The translations under genes were made by a program, and so were the position numbers. From CAVORB01 sp963736235 (lineage in GTDB: Bacteria > Pseudomonadota > Gammaproteobacteria > Chromatiales > Chromatiaceae): DNA of 64,000 nt. The notes beneath the pieces were generated by a model. The model made no database searches and was not told where the DNA came from. It was given only the letters and a program-made list of their open reading frames with translations. The DNA is taken from assembly GCA_963736235.1 (NCBI GenBank), contig CAVTOR010000006.1, positions 124,001 to 188,000 of the forward strand, read 5' to 3'. Positions 19,619-28,487 of this stretch are shown here, in pieces (position 1 is the stretch's first letter; the number at the start of each line of letters is the position of its first letter).

Positions 19619-20148
19619 TAGTCCAGCCCCTCGATCAGCTTGTCCAGGGCGTCCGCCGACAGGTTCTCGTGGTAGGTCTTGCCCACCAGCACCGCGGGGG
19701 CGTCGCGGCAGGCGCCCAGACACTCGACCTCCTTGAAGGTGAAGCGGCCGTCCGCCGTGGTCTCGCCGGGCTTGACGCCGTACTTCTGCTCGACGTGGTG
19801 GATGAGGTCCTCGGAACCGCACAGCATGCAGGAGACGCTGTTGCAGACGCAGACCTTGTGCTTGGCCGTGGTCTCGAGATCGTACATGCCGTAGAAGGTC
19901 GCGACCTCGTAGACCGCGACCTGGGGCATGTCCAGATAGATGGCCACGTCGTCCAGGAGCTCGCGCGAAAGCCAGCCACCGTTCCAGTCCTGCACCAGGG
20001 TCAGAGCCGGCATCACCGCCGACTGCTTCCATTCCGCCGGGTACTTGGCGACATGGCGATCGATCGCGGCGCGGATCTCGGGCGTGAACAGGCCCTGCTT
20101 GGCCGACGGGTCCGCCGGAACGGCGAGCGGCGCGGTTCTGAAGCTCAT
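19618..20148 (-). CDS. nuoE: NADH-quinone oxidoreductase subunit E
   Basis: 176 residues, thioredoxin-like 2Fe-2S subunit. Cluster N1a ligands appear as CNSVSCMLCGS and ECLGACRDAP. The start is set by the ATGA overlap with the nuoD stop. It partners NuoF in the NADH dehydrogenase module. Confidence 0.95.
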   Translation of the reverse strand: MSFRTAPLAVPADPSAKQGLFTPEIRAAIDRHVAKYPAEWKQSAVMPALTLVQDWNGGWLSRELLDDVAIYLDMPQVAVYEVATFYGMYDLETTAKHKVCVCNSVSCMLCGSEDLIHHVEQKYGVKPGETTADGRFTFKEVECLGACRDAPAVLVGKTYHENLSADALDKLIEGLD

Positions 20149-21407
20149 CAGCGGTCGATCTCCCCGAAAACGATGTCCATGGTGCCGATAATCGCCACCA
20201 CGTCCGCAAGCATGTGCCCGCGCGCCATCTCGTCCATGGCCGAGAGATGCGCGAACCCGGGGGCGCGCACCTTGACCCGGTAGGGCTTGTTGGCGCCGTC
20301 GGAGACGATGTAGCAGCCGAACTCGCCCTTGGGGTGCTCGACCGCGGCATAGACCTCGCCGGGAGGCGTGCAATAGCCCTCGGTGAAGAGCTTGAAGTGG
20401 TGGATCAGGGCTTCCATGTCGTCCTTCATCTCGGAGCGGGGCGGCGGCGCGATCTTGTGGTCGTCGATCATCACCGGACCGGGGTTCGCCCGCAGCCAGT
20501 CCACGCACTGCTTGATGATGCGGTTGCACTGGCGCAGCTCCTCGACCCGCACCAGGTAACGGTCGTAACAGTCGCCGTTCTGTCCCACCGGGATGTCGAA
20601 ATCCACCTTGTCGTAGGCGGCGTAGGGCTGCTTCTTGCGCAGATCCCAGGCGAATCCCGAGCCGCGCAGCATCGGCCCCGTGAAGCCGAGCTGCAGCGCG
20701 CGCTCCGGCGAGACCACGCCGATGCCGACGGTGCGCTGCTTCCAGATGCGGTTGTCCGTGAGCAGGGTCTCGTACTCGTCGATGTAGGTCGGGAAGCGCT
20801 CGGTGAAGTCCTCGATGAAGTCGAGCAGCGAGCCCTCGCGCGCGGCGTTCTTGCGCGCGATGTCCGTCTCGCTGTGCCACTTGGTGGCGCCTTCCTGGTA
20901 GCGGGGCATACGATCCGGCAGGTCGCGGTAGACGCCGCCCGGCCGGTAGTAGGTCGCGTGCAGGCGCGCGCCGGAGACCGCCTCGTAGCAGTCCATCAGG
21001 TCTTCGCGCTCGCGGAAGCAGTAGAGGAACATGGTCATGGCGCCGACGTCGAGGGCATGCGAGCCGAGCCACAGCATGTGGTTCAGGATGCGCGTGATCT
21101 CGTCGAACATGGTGCGGATCTACTGCGCCCGTTCCGGGGCCTCGATGCCCAGCAGCTTCTCGATCGCCCGCACATAGCCGTGCTCGTTGCACATCATGGA
21201 CACGTAGTCGAGGCGGTCCATGTAGCCGATGCTCTGGTTGTAGGGCTTGGTCTCGGCCAGCTTCTCGGTGCCGCGGTGCAGCAGGCCGATGTGCGGATCG
21301 GCACGCTCGATGACCTCGCCGTCCATCTCCAGCACCAGGCGCAACACGCCGTGGGCGGCCGGGTGCTGGGGGCCGAAATTCAGCGTGTAGTTGCGGATCT
21401 CAGGCAT
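20148..21407 (-). CDS. nuoD: NADH-quinone oxidoreductase subunit D (in-frame TAG)
   Basis: 419 codons from ATG 21407 to TGA 20148, interrupted by one in-frame TAG at 21120-21122. The N-terminal 95 residues (FGPQHPAAHGVLRL, GLLHRGTEKLAE, YVSMMCNEHGY) and the rest (RTMFDEITRILNHMLW onward, GVYRDLP, RGSGFAWDLRK) are in the same frame and form an ordinary NuoD. The stop sits where homologues usually have a Tyr codon (Q-Y-I-R-T), so one base change explains it. NuoD carries the quinone-site His and Tyr. Overlaps nuoC by 8 bases. Confidence 0.93.
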
Positions 21408-22122
21408 CAGGGGCGTCCGTCTGCTGCGCCGGCTCCCGCTGGTAGCGGCTGTCTGCGCGGATGACGCGCGGCACCAGGGTGCGCGGCTCGATCTCGACCG
21501 GCTCGTAGACCACGCGTCTTTGCTCCGGGTCGTAGCGCATCTCCACATGCCCGGAGATGGGGAAGTCCTTGCGGAACGGGTGTCCGACGAAACCATAGTC
21601 GGTGAGGATTCGGCGCAGGTCCGGATGGCCGCGGAAGAGGATGCCGAAGAGGTCGAACGCCTCCCGCTCGAACCAGTTGGCGGAACTCCAGACGTCGATC
21701 ACCGAGTCGACCATGGGCTGCGCACCGCCGGCATAGACCTTGACCCGCATGCGCCGGTTGTGGGTGAGGGACAGCAGATGATAGACGGCGGCGAAGCGTT
21801 TCGGGTCGTCTTCCGCGTCGAGCGTGAAATCCCGCTCCACGCCGCGACCGAAACCGGTGGCGGAGGCCTCTTCGGTCGCCCATTCCGAGCAGCCGTAGGC
21901 GGCGTAGTCCACCCCGCACACGTCGATCAGGCTCTCGAACTTGAAGTCCGCATGATCCCGCAGCACGCCGGCGACCTCGAGCAAGCGATCGAGGGCACCA
22001 CCAGGGTCACTTCGGCTGGCGCCAGCACGACCTCGCACGCCGAGACCTTCGAAGTGCTCGATGAGCGCCGCGGCGAGTGCGTCCGTCCTGGCGTCGCCGG
22101 TCTTGATTCCACGTTGTGACAT
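21400..22122 (-). CDS. nuoC: NADH-quinone oxidoreductase subunit C (local double indel)
   Basis: 240 residues. The C-terminal two thirds (DVCGVDYAAY, FEREAFDLFGILFRGHPDLRRILTDYGF) are canonical NuoC. Near 21990-22045 the current frame is poor, while the neighbouring frame reads CEVVLAPAEVTLVVP, the expected type of strand, so two compensating indels are likely. The protein belongs to the Q module with NuoD. Confidence 0.92.
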   Translation of the reverse strand: MSQRGIKTGDARTDALAAALIEHFEGLGVRGRAGASRSDPGGALDRLLEVAGVLRDHADFKFESLIDVCGVDYAAYGCSEWATEEASATGFGRGVERDFTLDAEDDPKRFAAVYHLLSLTHNRRMRVKVYAGGAQPMVDSVIDVWSSANWFEREAFDLFGILFRGHPDLRRILTDYGFVGHPFRKDFPISGHVEMRYDPEQRRVVYEPVEIEPRTLVPRVIRADSRYQREPAQQTDAPDA

Positions 22123-22137
22123 GTATCAGGTCAGTTC

Positions 22138-22615
22138 TCAGCGGGCGATGGTGTTGGTGCGGCGGATCTTGTTCTGCAGCTGCAGAATGCCGTACAGCAG
22201 CGCCTCGGCGGTCGGGCGGACAGCCGGGGACGTAGATGTCGACCGGAACGATGCGGTCGCAGCCGCGCACGACGGAGTAGGAGTAGTGGTAGTAGCCGCC
22301 GCCGTTGGCGCAGGACCCCATGGAGATGACCCAGCGCGGCTCGGCCATCTGGTCGTAGACCTTGCGCAAGGCCGGCGCCATCTTGTTGCACAGGGTCCCG
22401 GCGACGATCATGACGTCCGACTGGCGGGGGCTGGGGCGGAAGATGATGCCGAAGCGATCGAGGTCGTAGCGCGCGGCGCCGGCGTGCATCATCTCGACCG
22501 CGCAGCAGGCAAGACCGAACGTCATGGGCCACAGCGACCCGGTGCGCGCCCAGTTGATGAGCTTGTCGGCGGTGGTCGTGACCACCCCTTTCTCGAGGAG
22601 ACCTTCTATTCCCAT
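22138..22615 (-). CDS. nuoB: NADH-quinone oxidoreductase subunit B (one frameshift)
   Basis: About 159 residues. Cluster N2 ligands are visible: LACCAVEMM, then GSCANGGGYY and PGCPP. After PGCPP (about 22218) the frame shifts; the other frame continues AEALLYGILQLQNKI to a stop at 22138, exactly the usual NuoB tail. Overlaps nuoA by 10 bases. It holds the terminal Fe-S cluster that reduces quinone. Confidence 0.94.
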
Positions 22616-22962
22616 TCCAGGGCCCCCTTCTTCCACTCGTAGATGAAACCGACCACCAGGATGCCGAGGAAGATCACCATGGCGGTGAAGCCGACCATTC
22701 CGATCTGCTCCAGCACGACGGCCCAGGGAAAGAGGAAGGCGATCTCGAGATCGAAGATGATGAACAGGATGGCGACGAGGTAGTAGCGCACGTCGAACTT
22801 CATGCGCGCGTTCTCGAAGGCCTCGAAACCGCACTCGTACGGAGAGTTCTTCGCGCTGTCCGGGCGATGCTCGCCGAGCAGCAGACCGGCCGCGATGGCA
22901 CCGCCTCCCACCAGCACCCCGATGACGATGAAGATCAGGATGGGCAGATAGTTTTCGAGCAC
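22606..22962 (-). CDS. nuoA: NADH-quinone oxidoreductase subunit A
   Basis: 118 residues, three membrane helices. Conserved ECGFEAFENARMKFDVRYYLVAILFIIFDLE includes the loop and Glu/Asp typical of NuoA/ND3. It starts with GTG at 22962, preceded by GGGGAGAA. First gene of the operon; a sigma70-type promoter lies about 60-85 bases upstream. Confidence 0.95.
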   Translation of the reverse strand: MLENYLPILIFIVIGVLVGGGAIAAGLLLGEHRPDSAKNSPYECGFEAFENARMKFDVRYYLVAILFIIFDLEIAFLFPWAVVLEQIGMVGFTAMVIFLGILVVGFIYEWKKGALEWE

Positions 22963-23017
22963 CTTATGTTCTCCCCGCCGCGTGCTTGGTGTTGTTCGAC
23001 CCGCAACGTGCCGGAGG

Positions 23018-23047
23018 AGTCTATTTCAGTTCACGCGGAACTGTCAA
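23018..23047 (-). promoter_or_regulatory. Probable sigma70 promoter of the nuo operon
   Basis: On the minus strand TTGACA (23047-23042) is followed after 18 bases by TAGACT (23023-23018), about 55 bases before the nuoA start. The region upstream (23050-23100) is strongly AT-rich, as expected of an UP-like element. Predicted by eye only. Confidence 0.55.
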
Positions 23048-23105
23048 GCCAGCTCCATCTCTATATTTCTATAAAATTCAAATAGTTATATATTTATGCT
23101 GGGCA

Positions 23106-23142
23106 GAAAAAAACGGTATACGCGCCCCGCGGATACCGTTTT
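23106..23142 (-). terminator. Rho-independent terminator after tRNA-Leu
   Basis: Inverted repeat ACGGTAT/ATACCGT with a GC-rich loop, followed on the minus strand by seven T residues. It lies 7 bases beyond the CCA end of the tRNA and separates the tRNA/secG transcript from the nuo promoter. Confidence 0.8.
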
Positions 23143-23148
23143 GTTGTT

Positions 23149-23233
23149 TGGTGCCGACGGCCGGACTCGAACCGGCACGGCTCTCGCCACTACCCCCTCA
23201 AGATAGCGTGTCTACCAATTCCACCACGTCGGC
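23149..23233 (-). tRNA. tRNA-Leu (anticodon GAG)
   Basis: 85 bases, minus strand, starting GCCGACGTGG and ending with an encoded CCA. The anticodon stem-loop CTATC-TTGAGGG-GGTAG gives anticodon GAG. There is a long variable arm, as in class II tRNAs, and a standard GGTTCGAGTCC T-loop. It lies directly after secG. Confidence 0.95.
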
Positions 23234-23251
23234 GTTGAAATCTGCTGCCTA

Positions 23252-23772
23252 TCACTGCCCAGCCGGCTGTCCTTCCTCGAGCGGCTCCCGCCCGGCTCCG
23301 CGGGGGACGCTGGCACGTCGGCATCGGGCACCTCTACGGCTTCGGCGGGCTCTGCTCCTGCGGGAATCGCTGGAACATCGGTCGCCGTCGTTCCCGAGTC
23401 GGGAATCTCCACCGCCGGGACCGCCGATTGTCCCGCTTCGGACGCGGGAACGGGCGGCACACCCTGATCGGCAGGCACGACCACGCCGCTTCCGACCGGT
23501 GCCGGCACCTCGACCCCCTCCATGAGCCCCCGCGGCTCACCGACCTGGGAGGCGAAATAGGCCAGGGCCATGCTGGTGATAAAGAAGACAGCAGCCAGAA
23601 TAGCCGTCGCCCGGGACAGGAAAGAGCCGGAGCCCCGCGATCCAAATACGGTCGCCGAAGCGCCGCTGCCGAAGGCGGCACCAGCGTCGGCGCCGCGACC
23701 ATGCTGCATCAGCACGAGGCCGATCAGCCCGATCGCCAGAAAGAGGTGCAGTACGGTCAGTATGGTTTGCAT
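23252..23772 (-). CDS. secG: Preprotein translocase subunit SecG (frameshift near C-terminus)
   Basis: N-terminal SecG core of about 75 residues: MQTILTVLHLFLAIGLIGLVLMQ, GADAGAAFGSGASATVFGS and a second membrane helix. It is followed by a long Pro/Ala/Val-rich, acidic tail of about 95 residues, common in this lineage. In the first frame translation would run into tRNA-Leu to 23212; adding one G to the G run near 23290 gives EPLEEGQPAGQ and a stop at 23252, before the tRNA. I take that as the true end. SecG assists SecYE in protein export. Eight bases after tpiA. Confidence 0.9.
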
Positions 23773-23779
23773 CAAAAAC

Positions 23780-24535
23780 TCAGGCGCCGGCCGCCTCACA
23801 GATGGCGAGAAAATCCGCGGCCTTCAGCGAAGCCCCGCCGATCAGACCGCCGTCGATGTCGGCGTTGGACATCAGGTCGGCCGCGTTGTCCGGCTTCATA
23901 CTTCCGCCGTAAAGGATGCGCAGCCCGTCGGCCACGCCCGCATCATGGCTCGCGATGCGCTTGCGGATGAAGGCGTGCACCTCCTGCGCCTGCTCGGACG
24001 TGGCCGTCACGCCAGTTCCGATGGCCCAGACCGGCTCGTAGGCGATCACGCCATCGGCGAGAGCCTGAGCCCCTTCCAGTTCGATCACCGCATCCACCTG
24101 GCGGGCGACGACCTCCTCCGTGATGCCCTTCTCGCGCTCATCGAGGGTCTCACCGACGCACAGGATGGGCTTGAGGCCGGCGGCGCGCGCCACCGCGAAC
24201 TTACGGGCCACCAGCGCATCGTCCTCGCCATAGAGGGTGCGACGCTCGGAGTGACCGACGATCACGTACTTGCAGCCAAAATCCAGCAGCATCGAGGCGG
24301 ACACCTCGCCGGTGAAGGCCCCCGACTGCTCGGTGGAGAGATTCTGTCCGCCCCAGGAGATCGCCGTTCCGGACAGCGCCGACTGCGCCGCGGGAATGAA
24401 TATGTACGGGGGGCAGACCGCGACTTCGCAGTTGCCGACCTTGCCCGCGCCTTCCTTGATTCCGTCCAGCAGCTCGCGCACGCTCGCCACCGAACCGTTC
24501 ATCTTCCAGTTTCCCGCCACCAACGGCTGACGCAT
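23780..24535 (-). CDS. tpiA: Triosephosphate isomerase
   Basis: 251 residues, TIM barrel. Active-site residues: Asn and Lys in AGNWKMN (residues 8-13), His in IVGHSERR, the catalytic Glu in YEPVWAIGTG and the phosphate loop GGSMKPDN plus GGLIGGASL. It interconverts dihydroxyacetone phosphate and glyceraldehyde 3-phosphate in the cytoplasm. The tpiA-secG-tRNA-Leu-nuo order is common in gammaproteobacteria. Confidence 0.97.
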   Translation of the reverse strand: MRQPLVAGNWKMNGSVASVRELLDGIKEGAGKVGNCEVAVCPPYIFIPAAQSALSGTAISWGGQNLSTEQSGAFTGEVSASMLLDFGCKYVIVGHSERRTLYGEDDALVARKFAVARAAGLKPILCVGETLDEREKGITEEVVARQVDAVIELEGAQALADGVIAYEPVWAIGTGVTATSEQAQEVHAFIRKRIASHDAGVADGLRILYGGSMKPDNAADLMSNADIDGGLIGGASLKAADFLAICEAAGA

Positions 24536-24693
24536 AACGACCTCCTACATCGAAGAGCCCGCAACGATAGTCGCTCGTCGCGGGAAAATCAACCGCCACC
24601 ACCATCCGTCGAATGTCCAGGCGCCTTTGCCCGCCGTCGCCGCGGCGCTGAAGACAGCGGCCCGAAGGCGGGCTTTTGATTTACACTCTCGCG

Positions 24694-25170
24694 ATGGCCA
24701 AGAAGAGCAAAACCAAGCAACCCGGCTCCACGATCGCGCTCAACAAGAAAGCGAGCCACGACTATCACATCGAGCAACGCTACGAGGCGGGACTTGCCCT
24801 GGAGGGCTGGGAGGTCAAGAGCCTTCGCGCCGGGCGGGTACAGCTCAAGGAAAGCTACGTCCGTATCCTGCACGGCGAGGCATTCCTCCTCGGCGCTCAC
24901 ATCTCGGCGCTTTCGACCGCGTCCACCCATGTCAGCCCCGATCCGGTGCGCACCCGCAAGCTGCTACTCAAGCGTGCCGAGCTCAACCGGCTCATCGGAC
25001 TGACCGAACGCGCGGGCTACACCCTGGTGCCCACCGCCATGTACTGGAAGCGCGGCCGGGCCAAGCTCGAAATCGGGCTCGCCAAGGGCAAGAAGCAGCA
25101 CGACAAGCGCGCAACCGAGAAGGACAGGGACTGGAAACGGGAAAAGGAGCGGCTGTTCAAGCAGCACTGA
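24694..25170 (+). CDS. smpB: SsrA-binding protein SmpB
   Basis: 158 residues from ATG 24694. Conserved ALNKKASHDYHIEQRYEAGLALEGWEVKSLR, GAHI and the basic C-terminal tail (GKKQHDKR onward) that enters the ribosomal mRNA channel. It binds tmRNA for trans-translation. The ssrA gene follows 112 bases downstream on the same strand. It is divergent from tpiA; the 158 bases between them hold both start regions and no other gene. Confidence 0.97.
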   Translation: MAKKSKTKQPGSTIALNKKASHDYHIEQRYEAGLALEGWEVKSLRAGRVQLKESYVRILHGEAFLLGAHISALSTASTHVSPDPVRTRKLLLKRAELNRLIGLTERAGYTLVPTAMYWKRGRAKLEIGLAKGKKQHDKRATEKDRDWKREKERLFKQH

Positions 25171-25234
25171 GCCGAGCACCCGTCGAGGCCGCGTGAGTCG
25201 GACAGTCGGTCGTTGCCGGCAAACGAGACAATGC

Positions 25235-25264
25235 TTGCCCACGGAACTTTCCCACCCCTATACT
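25235..25264 (+). promoter_or_regulatory. Probable sigma70 promoter of ssrA
   Basis: TTGCCC at 25235-25240 and TATACT at 25259-25264, 18 bases apart, ending 18 bases before the mature tmRNA 5' end. Predicted by eye. Confidence 0.55.
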
Positions 25265-25282
25265 GACTCACTTTCTACCAAA

Positions 25283-25641
25283 GGGGGCGACCTGGCTTCG
25301 ACGTGGGTTGCGAAACCTGAGGTGCATGCCGAGGTGCGGGGTACCTCGTAAATCCATCCGCAAACTAATAGTTGCCAACGACGACAACTACGCTCTCGCC
25401 GCTTAATCCGGCGAGCCTCTGACCGCCACTTGCCTGTGGGCGGCGGGTTCCAGGGGTAAAATCACACGGGATCGCGGTGACGGGAGTCCGGACCTGATCC
25501 GCTAAAACCCAATTCGGAATCGCCGACCGAACGCCCTGCCCGTCGGGCGCCGGAAGGTTAAAAACAATAGGCTGGGATAAGCATGTAGATCCGATGGCAG
25601 AGTACTTGCGGACGCGGGTTCGATTCCCGCCGCCTCCACCA
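25283..25641 (+). ncRNA. ssrA: tmRNA
   Basis: 359 bases, one-piece type. The 5' end GGGGGCGACC pairs with the 3' end CGCCTCC-ACCA to form the tRNA-like acceptor, and GGTTCGATTCCC gives the T-loop. The tag reading frame is at 25374-25406 and encodes ANDDNYALAA followed by TAA, one residue different from the E. coli tag (ANDENYALAA). It rescues stalled ribosomes together with SmpB. Confidence 0.97.
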
Positions 25642-25653
25642 ATTCGAAAAGGT

Positions 25654-25700
25654 AAACCCGCCCACTAACCGCCTCCGGTTAGTGGGCGGGTTTTATTTTT
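25654..25700 (+). terminator. Rho-independent terminator of ssrA
   Basis: A 16-bp perfect stem (ACCCGCCCACTAACC and its complement) with a six-base loop, followed by TTTTATTTTT. It ends the ssrA transcript. Confidence 0.92.
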
Positions 25701-25755
25701 CTGCGTATTGTCAGCGAGTTACGTCGCTGTTAGGGTTCCGGCGCTACCGCCCCGG

Positions 25756-25944
25756 TCACTCCCGTTTCGGGAAATCCGTCATACCTCGCTTCTCTTTCGC
25801 CTCGAAGTTCTCCGCATTCTTACCCCCATTCTCGGGACCTCGTCCGGTTTCTTGCATTGTTTCCTGCGACCGTTGCCCGGCGATCTCGTCGGCAACCTGG
25901 TTGATGCTCTTCATGATTCCGTCCAACAGGCCTTTGATGTCCAT
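25756..25944 (-). CDS. Small hypothetical protein
   Basis: 62 residues, starting MDIKGLLDGIMKSINQVADEIAG, with an amphipathic N-terminal helix and a charged, Gly/Asn/Glu-rich second half. GAGGAG lies 9 bases before the ATG, which supports translation. I recognise no family. It points towards the ssrA terminator, just inside the accessory region. Confidence 0.45.
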   Translation of the reverse strand: MDIKGLLDGIMKSINQVADEIAGQRSQETMQETGRGPENGGKNAENFEAKEKRGMTDFPKRE

Positions 25945-26118
25945 GGTCGATCGCTCCTCGTCGAGGGTTATGGCCCTTACTTACCGGGCGGCACCAGGAT
26001 GTGACGGAAAAATCCCGCAACCAGCCAGATTTTCTGTTTTCTTCTTGTCTCTATAGCTGTCCAAAGTTATCTTTCTTTATCAACTTGTCACTACCAATCT
26101 TTTTCGAACGGTGAGGTC

Positions 26119-26328
26119 ATGGATACATACGACAAATGGCTGACCATTGATGAACTGGCGGGCTACATCAAGATGAGCCGGACCAAGCTCTACGGCATGG
26201 CCCAGCGCGGCGAGGTACCCGCCTCCAAGATCGGCAACCAGTGGCGTTTCGACCGTGAGGAGATCGATCAATGGATGAAGGCGCACGCGACCGGCCACAC
26301 AGCAGGCAAGCGGGAACCCAAGGCATGA
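26119..26328 (+). CDS. Helix-turn-helix (excisionase/HTH_17-like) protein
   Basis: 69 residues: WLTIDELAGYIKMSRTKLYGMAQRGEVPASKIGNQWRFDREEIDQWM is the MerR-like HTH_17 pattern (helix-turn-helix then R-F-x-R-x-x-I-D-x-W). Proteins of this type often stand first in type I restriction operons as well as acting as excisionases. The next gene starts at an overlapping ATGA or 30 bases later. It is likely the surviving first gene of the broken restriction operon. Confidence 0.8.
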   Translation: MDTYDKWLTIDELAGYIKMSRTKLYGMAQRGEVPASKIGNQWRFDREEIDQWMKAHATGHTAGKREPKA

Positions 26329-26357
26329 ACGCCGGAATCGACACCAAGGAATCTTCC

Positions 26358-26591
26358 ATGAATACCAAAGAGATCATCGACCGCATCTTCAAAGACCCGG
26401 CCACCAAATACGAGCTGACCGAGTTCGAAAACCTTGGCAAGGCGATTCACGACATCCTGGCGATCTACCCTAAAACCGCCGCTAAGGGCCGGGATGCAGT
26501 CAAAACCAAGTACTACCTGAAAAGCTTCATTCCCTTATCCTCGGGCAACCAGGAGGTGCAGGTCTATGTAGAGCCTGGTTCCGTGAACTGA
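26358..26591 (+). pseudogene. Truncated N-terminal fragment, probably a restriction-modification subunit
   Basis: 77 residues from ATG 26358 (AAGGAA upstream; an ATGA-coupled start at 26325 is also possible). The sequence (KEIIDRIFKDPATKYELTEF to QVYVEPGSVN) ends abruptly where the IS1380-type element begins. From memory it resembles the start of HsdR/HsdM-like proteins encoded after HTH_17 genes; this is inference and needs a database search. The downstream HsdS tail fits the idea that the middle of an operon was lost. Confidence 0.5.
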
Positions 26592-26631
26592 AAGAATCAT
26601 CCTCGCAGGATTCCCGTTACAGAACAACAGG

Positions 26632-28026
26632 ATGGGAGTAAAATGCCCCCATTCCATGACTCACCCAGCAGGTGCTGCATTGCGACGGTTCATCATCACC
26701 GAATCCGAGGCGGATCTGACCTCCCACGCGGGGCTTGGACTGATTGGCATGGCGCTGAATGAGCGTACCAATCTGACGTCGGATGCACAGGCGGTATCGC
26801 CGTTGCGCAGCGACGCGGTGAGTCACGCCAGCATTCTCACCTGCTATGTCGCGTTGCTGTGTCTGGGCAAGAGCGATTTCGAGGCCATCAATGGGTTCCG
26901 CGAAGATGCCTATTTCATCGCGGCACTGGGGCTGGAGCGTGTCCCCTCGGAGGGGATTCTGCGCCAACGCATGGATGCCTTTGCGGCGGACTACAAGGCC
27001 GTGGTGGAGGCAGCGGCCATCGAGTTTCTGCGCCGCGGTGGGGCGCGGCTCACGCCGTTGGACAACGGCCTGATGCCGCTCGACTGCGATGTGACGCCGT
27101 TGGACAACTCCCAGTCGAAGAAGGAAGGGGTCTCGCGCACCTACAAGGGTGAGGACGGTTACGCACCGATGGCGGGCTATCTCGGCCAGGAGGGCTACTG
27201 CCTGGAGTTGCAACTGCGCCCCGGTAGCCAGCACTGCCAGAAAGGCACGCCTGAGTTCCTTGAGCGCGTGCTGGGACGTGCGCGCCAATTGACCACCACC
27301 CCCCTGCTGCTGCGTCTGGACAGCGGCAACGACGCCATCGAGAACATCGCCGTGGTCGAGGCCCACAACGAACAGGATGAGCAGGCCGCTCCGGTCCACT
27401 ACCTGATCAAGTGGAATCCGCGCAAGGAAAGCCCCGAGCGGTGGCTCGCCTATGCCGAGGCGCATGGCGAGTGGAGCGAACCGCGCCCGGGCAAGCGCAT
27501 CGCCCTGTTCGCGGTGCACGAGACGCGCACCTTTGATGGCTACGACTACCCATTGCGGCGCGTCATGCGGGTGATCGAACGCACCATCGATAAGCGCGGT
27601 CAGCAGTTGCTGGTCCCCGAGATCGAGATCGAAGGCTGGTGGACGAGCCTGGAGTTCGACGAGGAGACGATCATCGCCCTCTATGCCGAGCATGGCACCT
27701 CCGAGCAGTACCACAGCGAATTCAAGACCGACCTGGACATCGAGCGCCTGCCCTCGGGCAAGTTCGCCACCAACGCCCTGATCCTCGCCTGCGCCCAGCT
27801 CGCCTACAACATCCTGCGCTACATCGGACAGAATGGCCTGCTTGGCCCCGATGCCCCGCCGCGTCACCGCGCCAAGCGCTTATCGCTCCGCACCGTCATG
27901 CAGGAGCTGATGTACCTGGCCGCACGGTTGATCCACACCGCACGGCGAATCAAGCTCGCCTTCGGCTTCGGCTGCCCGGTGGTGCCGATCTTTCGACGCC
28001 TCTACTGGCAACTGGCGGGCACATGA
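26632..28026 (+). CDS. IS1380-family transposase
   Basis: 464 residues (ATG 26632, or 26656 for 456). Landmarks of IS1380 DDE transposases: LDCDVTPLDNSQSKKEGVSRTY, LLLRLDSGND (second Asp region), YLIKWNPR, and GTSEQYHSEFKTDLDIERLPSGKFATNALIL with the catalytic Glu. The frame is intact, so it may be active. I could not identify convincing terminal inverted repeats. It separates the two halves of the restriction-operon relic. Confidence 0.85.
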   Translation: MGVKCPHSMTHPAGAALRRFIITESEADLTSHAGLGLIGMALNERTNLTSDAQAVSPLRSDAVSHASILTCYVALLCLGKSDFEAINGFREDAYFIAALGLERVPSEGILRQRMDAFAADYKAVVEAAAIEFLRRGGARLTPLDNGLMPLDCDVTPLDNSQSKKEGVSRTYKGEDGYAPMAGYLGQEGYCLELQLRPGSQHCQKGTPEFLERVLGRARQLTTTPLLLRLDSGNDAIENIAVVEAHNEQDEQAAPVHYLIKWNPRKESPERWLAYAEAHGEWSEPRPGKRIALFAVHETRTFDGYDYPLRRVMRVIERTIDKRGQQLLVPEIEIEGWWTSLEFDEETIIALYAEHGTSEQYHSEFKTDLDIERLPSGKFATNALILACAQLAYNILRYIGQNGLLGPDAPPRHRAKRLSLRTVMQELMYLAARLIHTARRIKLAFGFGCPVVPIFRRLYWQLAGT

Positions 28027-28169
28027 TTCCGGTCCTCGCGGGTTCATCAACGTTCGCGCATCGCCGCGGCAGTATCCTCGTGTCTGTTGCCCACAGTCCG
28101 GCGCATCACGAGCGTTTCGCGCGCCAATTCGCCGCCATTCGGGTTCACTCCGCGTCGCAGAAATGAAAT

Positions 28170-28487
28170 CCGGCATCGTTACTTGCCAAAACCGAGTCGC
28201 TGCGCTATTCACGTCACGGATTCAGGCCTTATTTTTTATCAGCTTTTCTCAATACTCGGTTTGGCCAACTGCAAATGGAGCTTCACACGCGTGGAACTTC
28301 TGGACAACTCCATCTTTATCCACGTGATGCAAAGAAAATCTTGATTTGGCCAGCGCCAGAATCGCTTCAAACGGAAGTACGAGAGCTGATGATAAAAGCA
28401 GCTCGCTCCGCACAAGAAGCAAAGCAACTCCTCGACCAGGCCAAATCCCGCGTCGAGCAACTTATCGAGGAGGCGGTGCGGGCATGA
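28170..28487 (+). pseudogene. C-terminal fragment of a type I restriction specificity subunit (HsdS-like)
   Basis: The open frame reads PYFLSAFLNTRFGQLQMELH, then RGTSGQLHLYPRDAKKILIW and an AKQLLDQAKSRVEQLIEEAV coiled tail. This is the end of the second target-recognition domain and distal helix of HsdS proteins. No N-terminal part is present; the IS1380-type element lies immediately upstream. The stop overlaps the start of the zeta-like gene (ATGA), the original operon coupling. Confidence 0.65.

Noticed and set aside
17045..19621. An 858-codon open frame on the plus strand
   Set aside because: Antisense to nuoG and nuoF, which are clearly coding on the minus strand.
21120..21122. Pyrrolysine or selenocysteine-type recoding at the nuoD TAG
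   Set aside because: No downstream structure or suppressor tRNA is visible, and nearby genes contain many error-like indels; a miscalled Tyr codon is simpler.
25622..25641. The 3' end of ssrA as an integration (att) site for the downstream accessory island
   Set aside because: No integrase gene and no second copy of the ssrA end could be found in the window; only the accessory content suggests it.
26600..28050. TCCTCGCAGGATTC near 26599 and TCCTCGCGGGTTC near 28033 as the ends of the IS1380-type element
   Set aside because: They are direct, not inverted, and imperfect, so they cannot be the terminal inverted repeats of this family.
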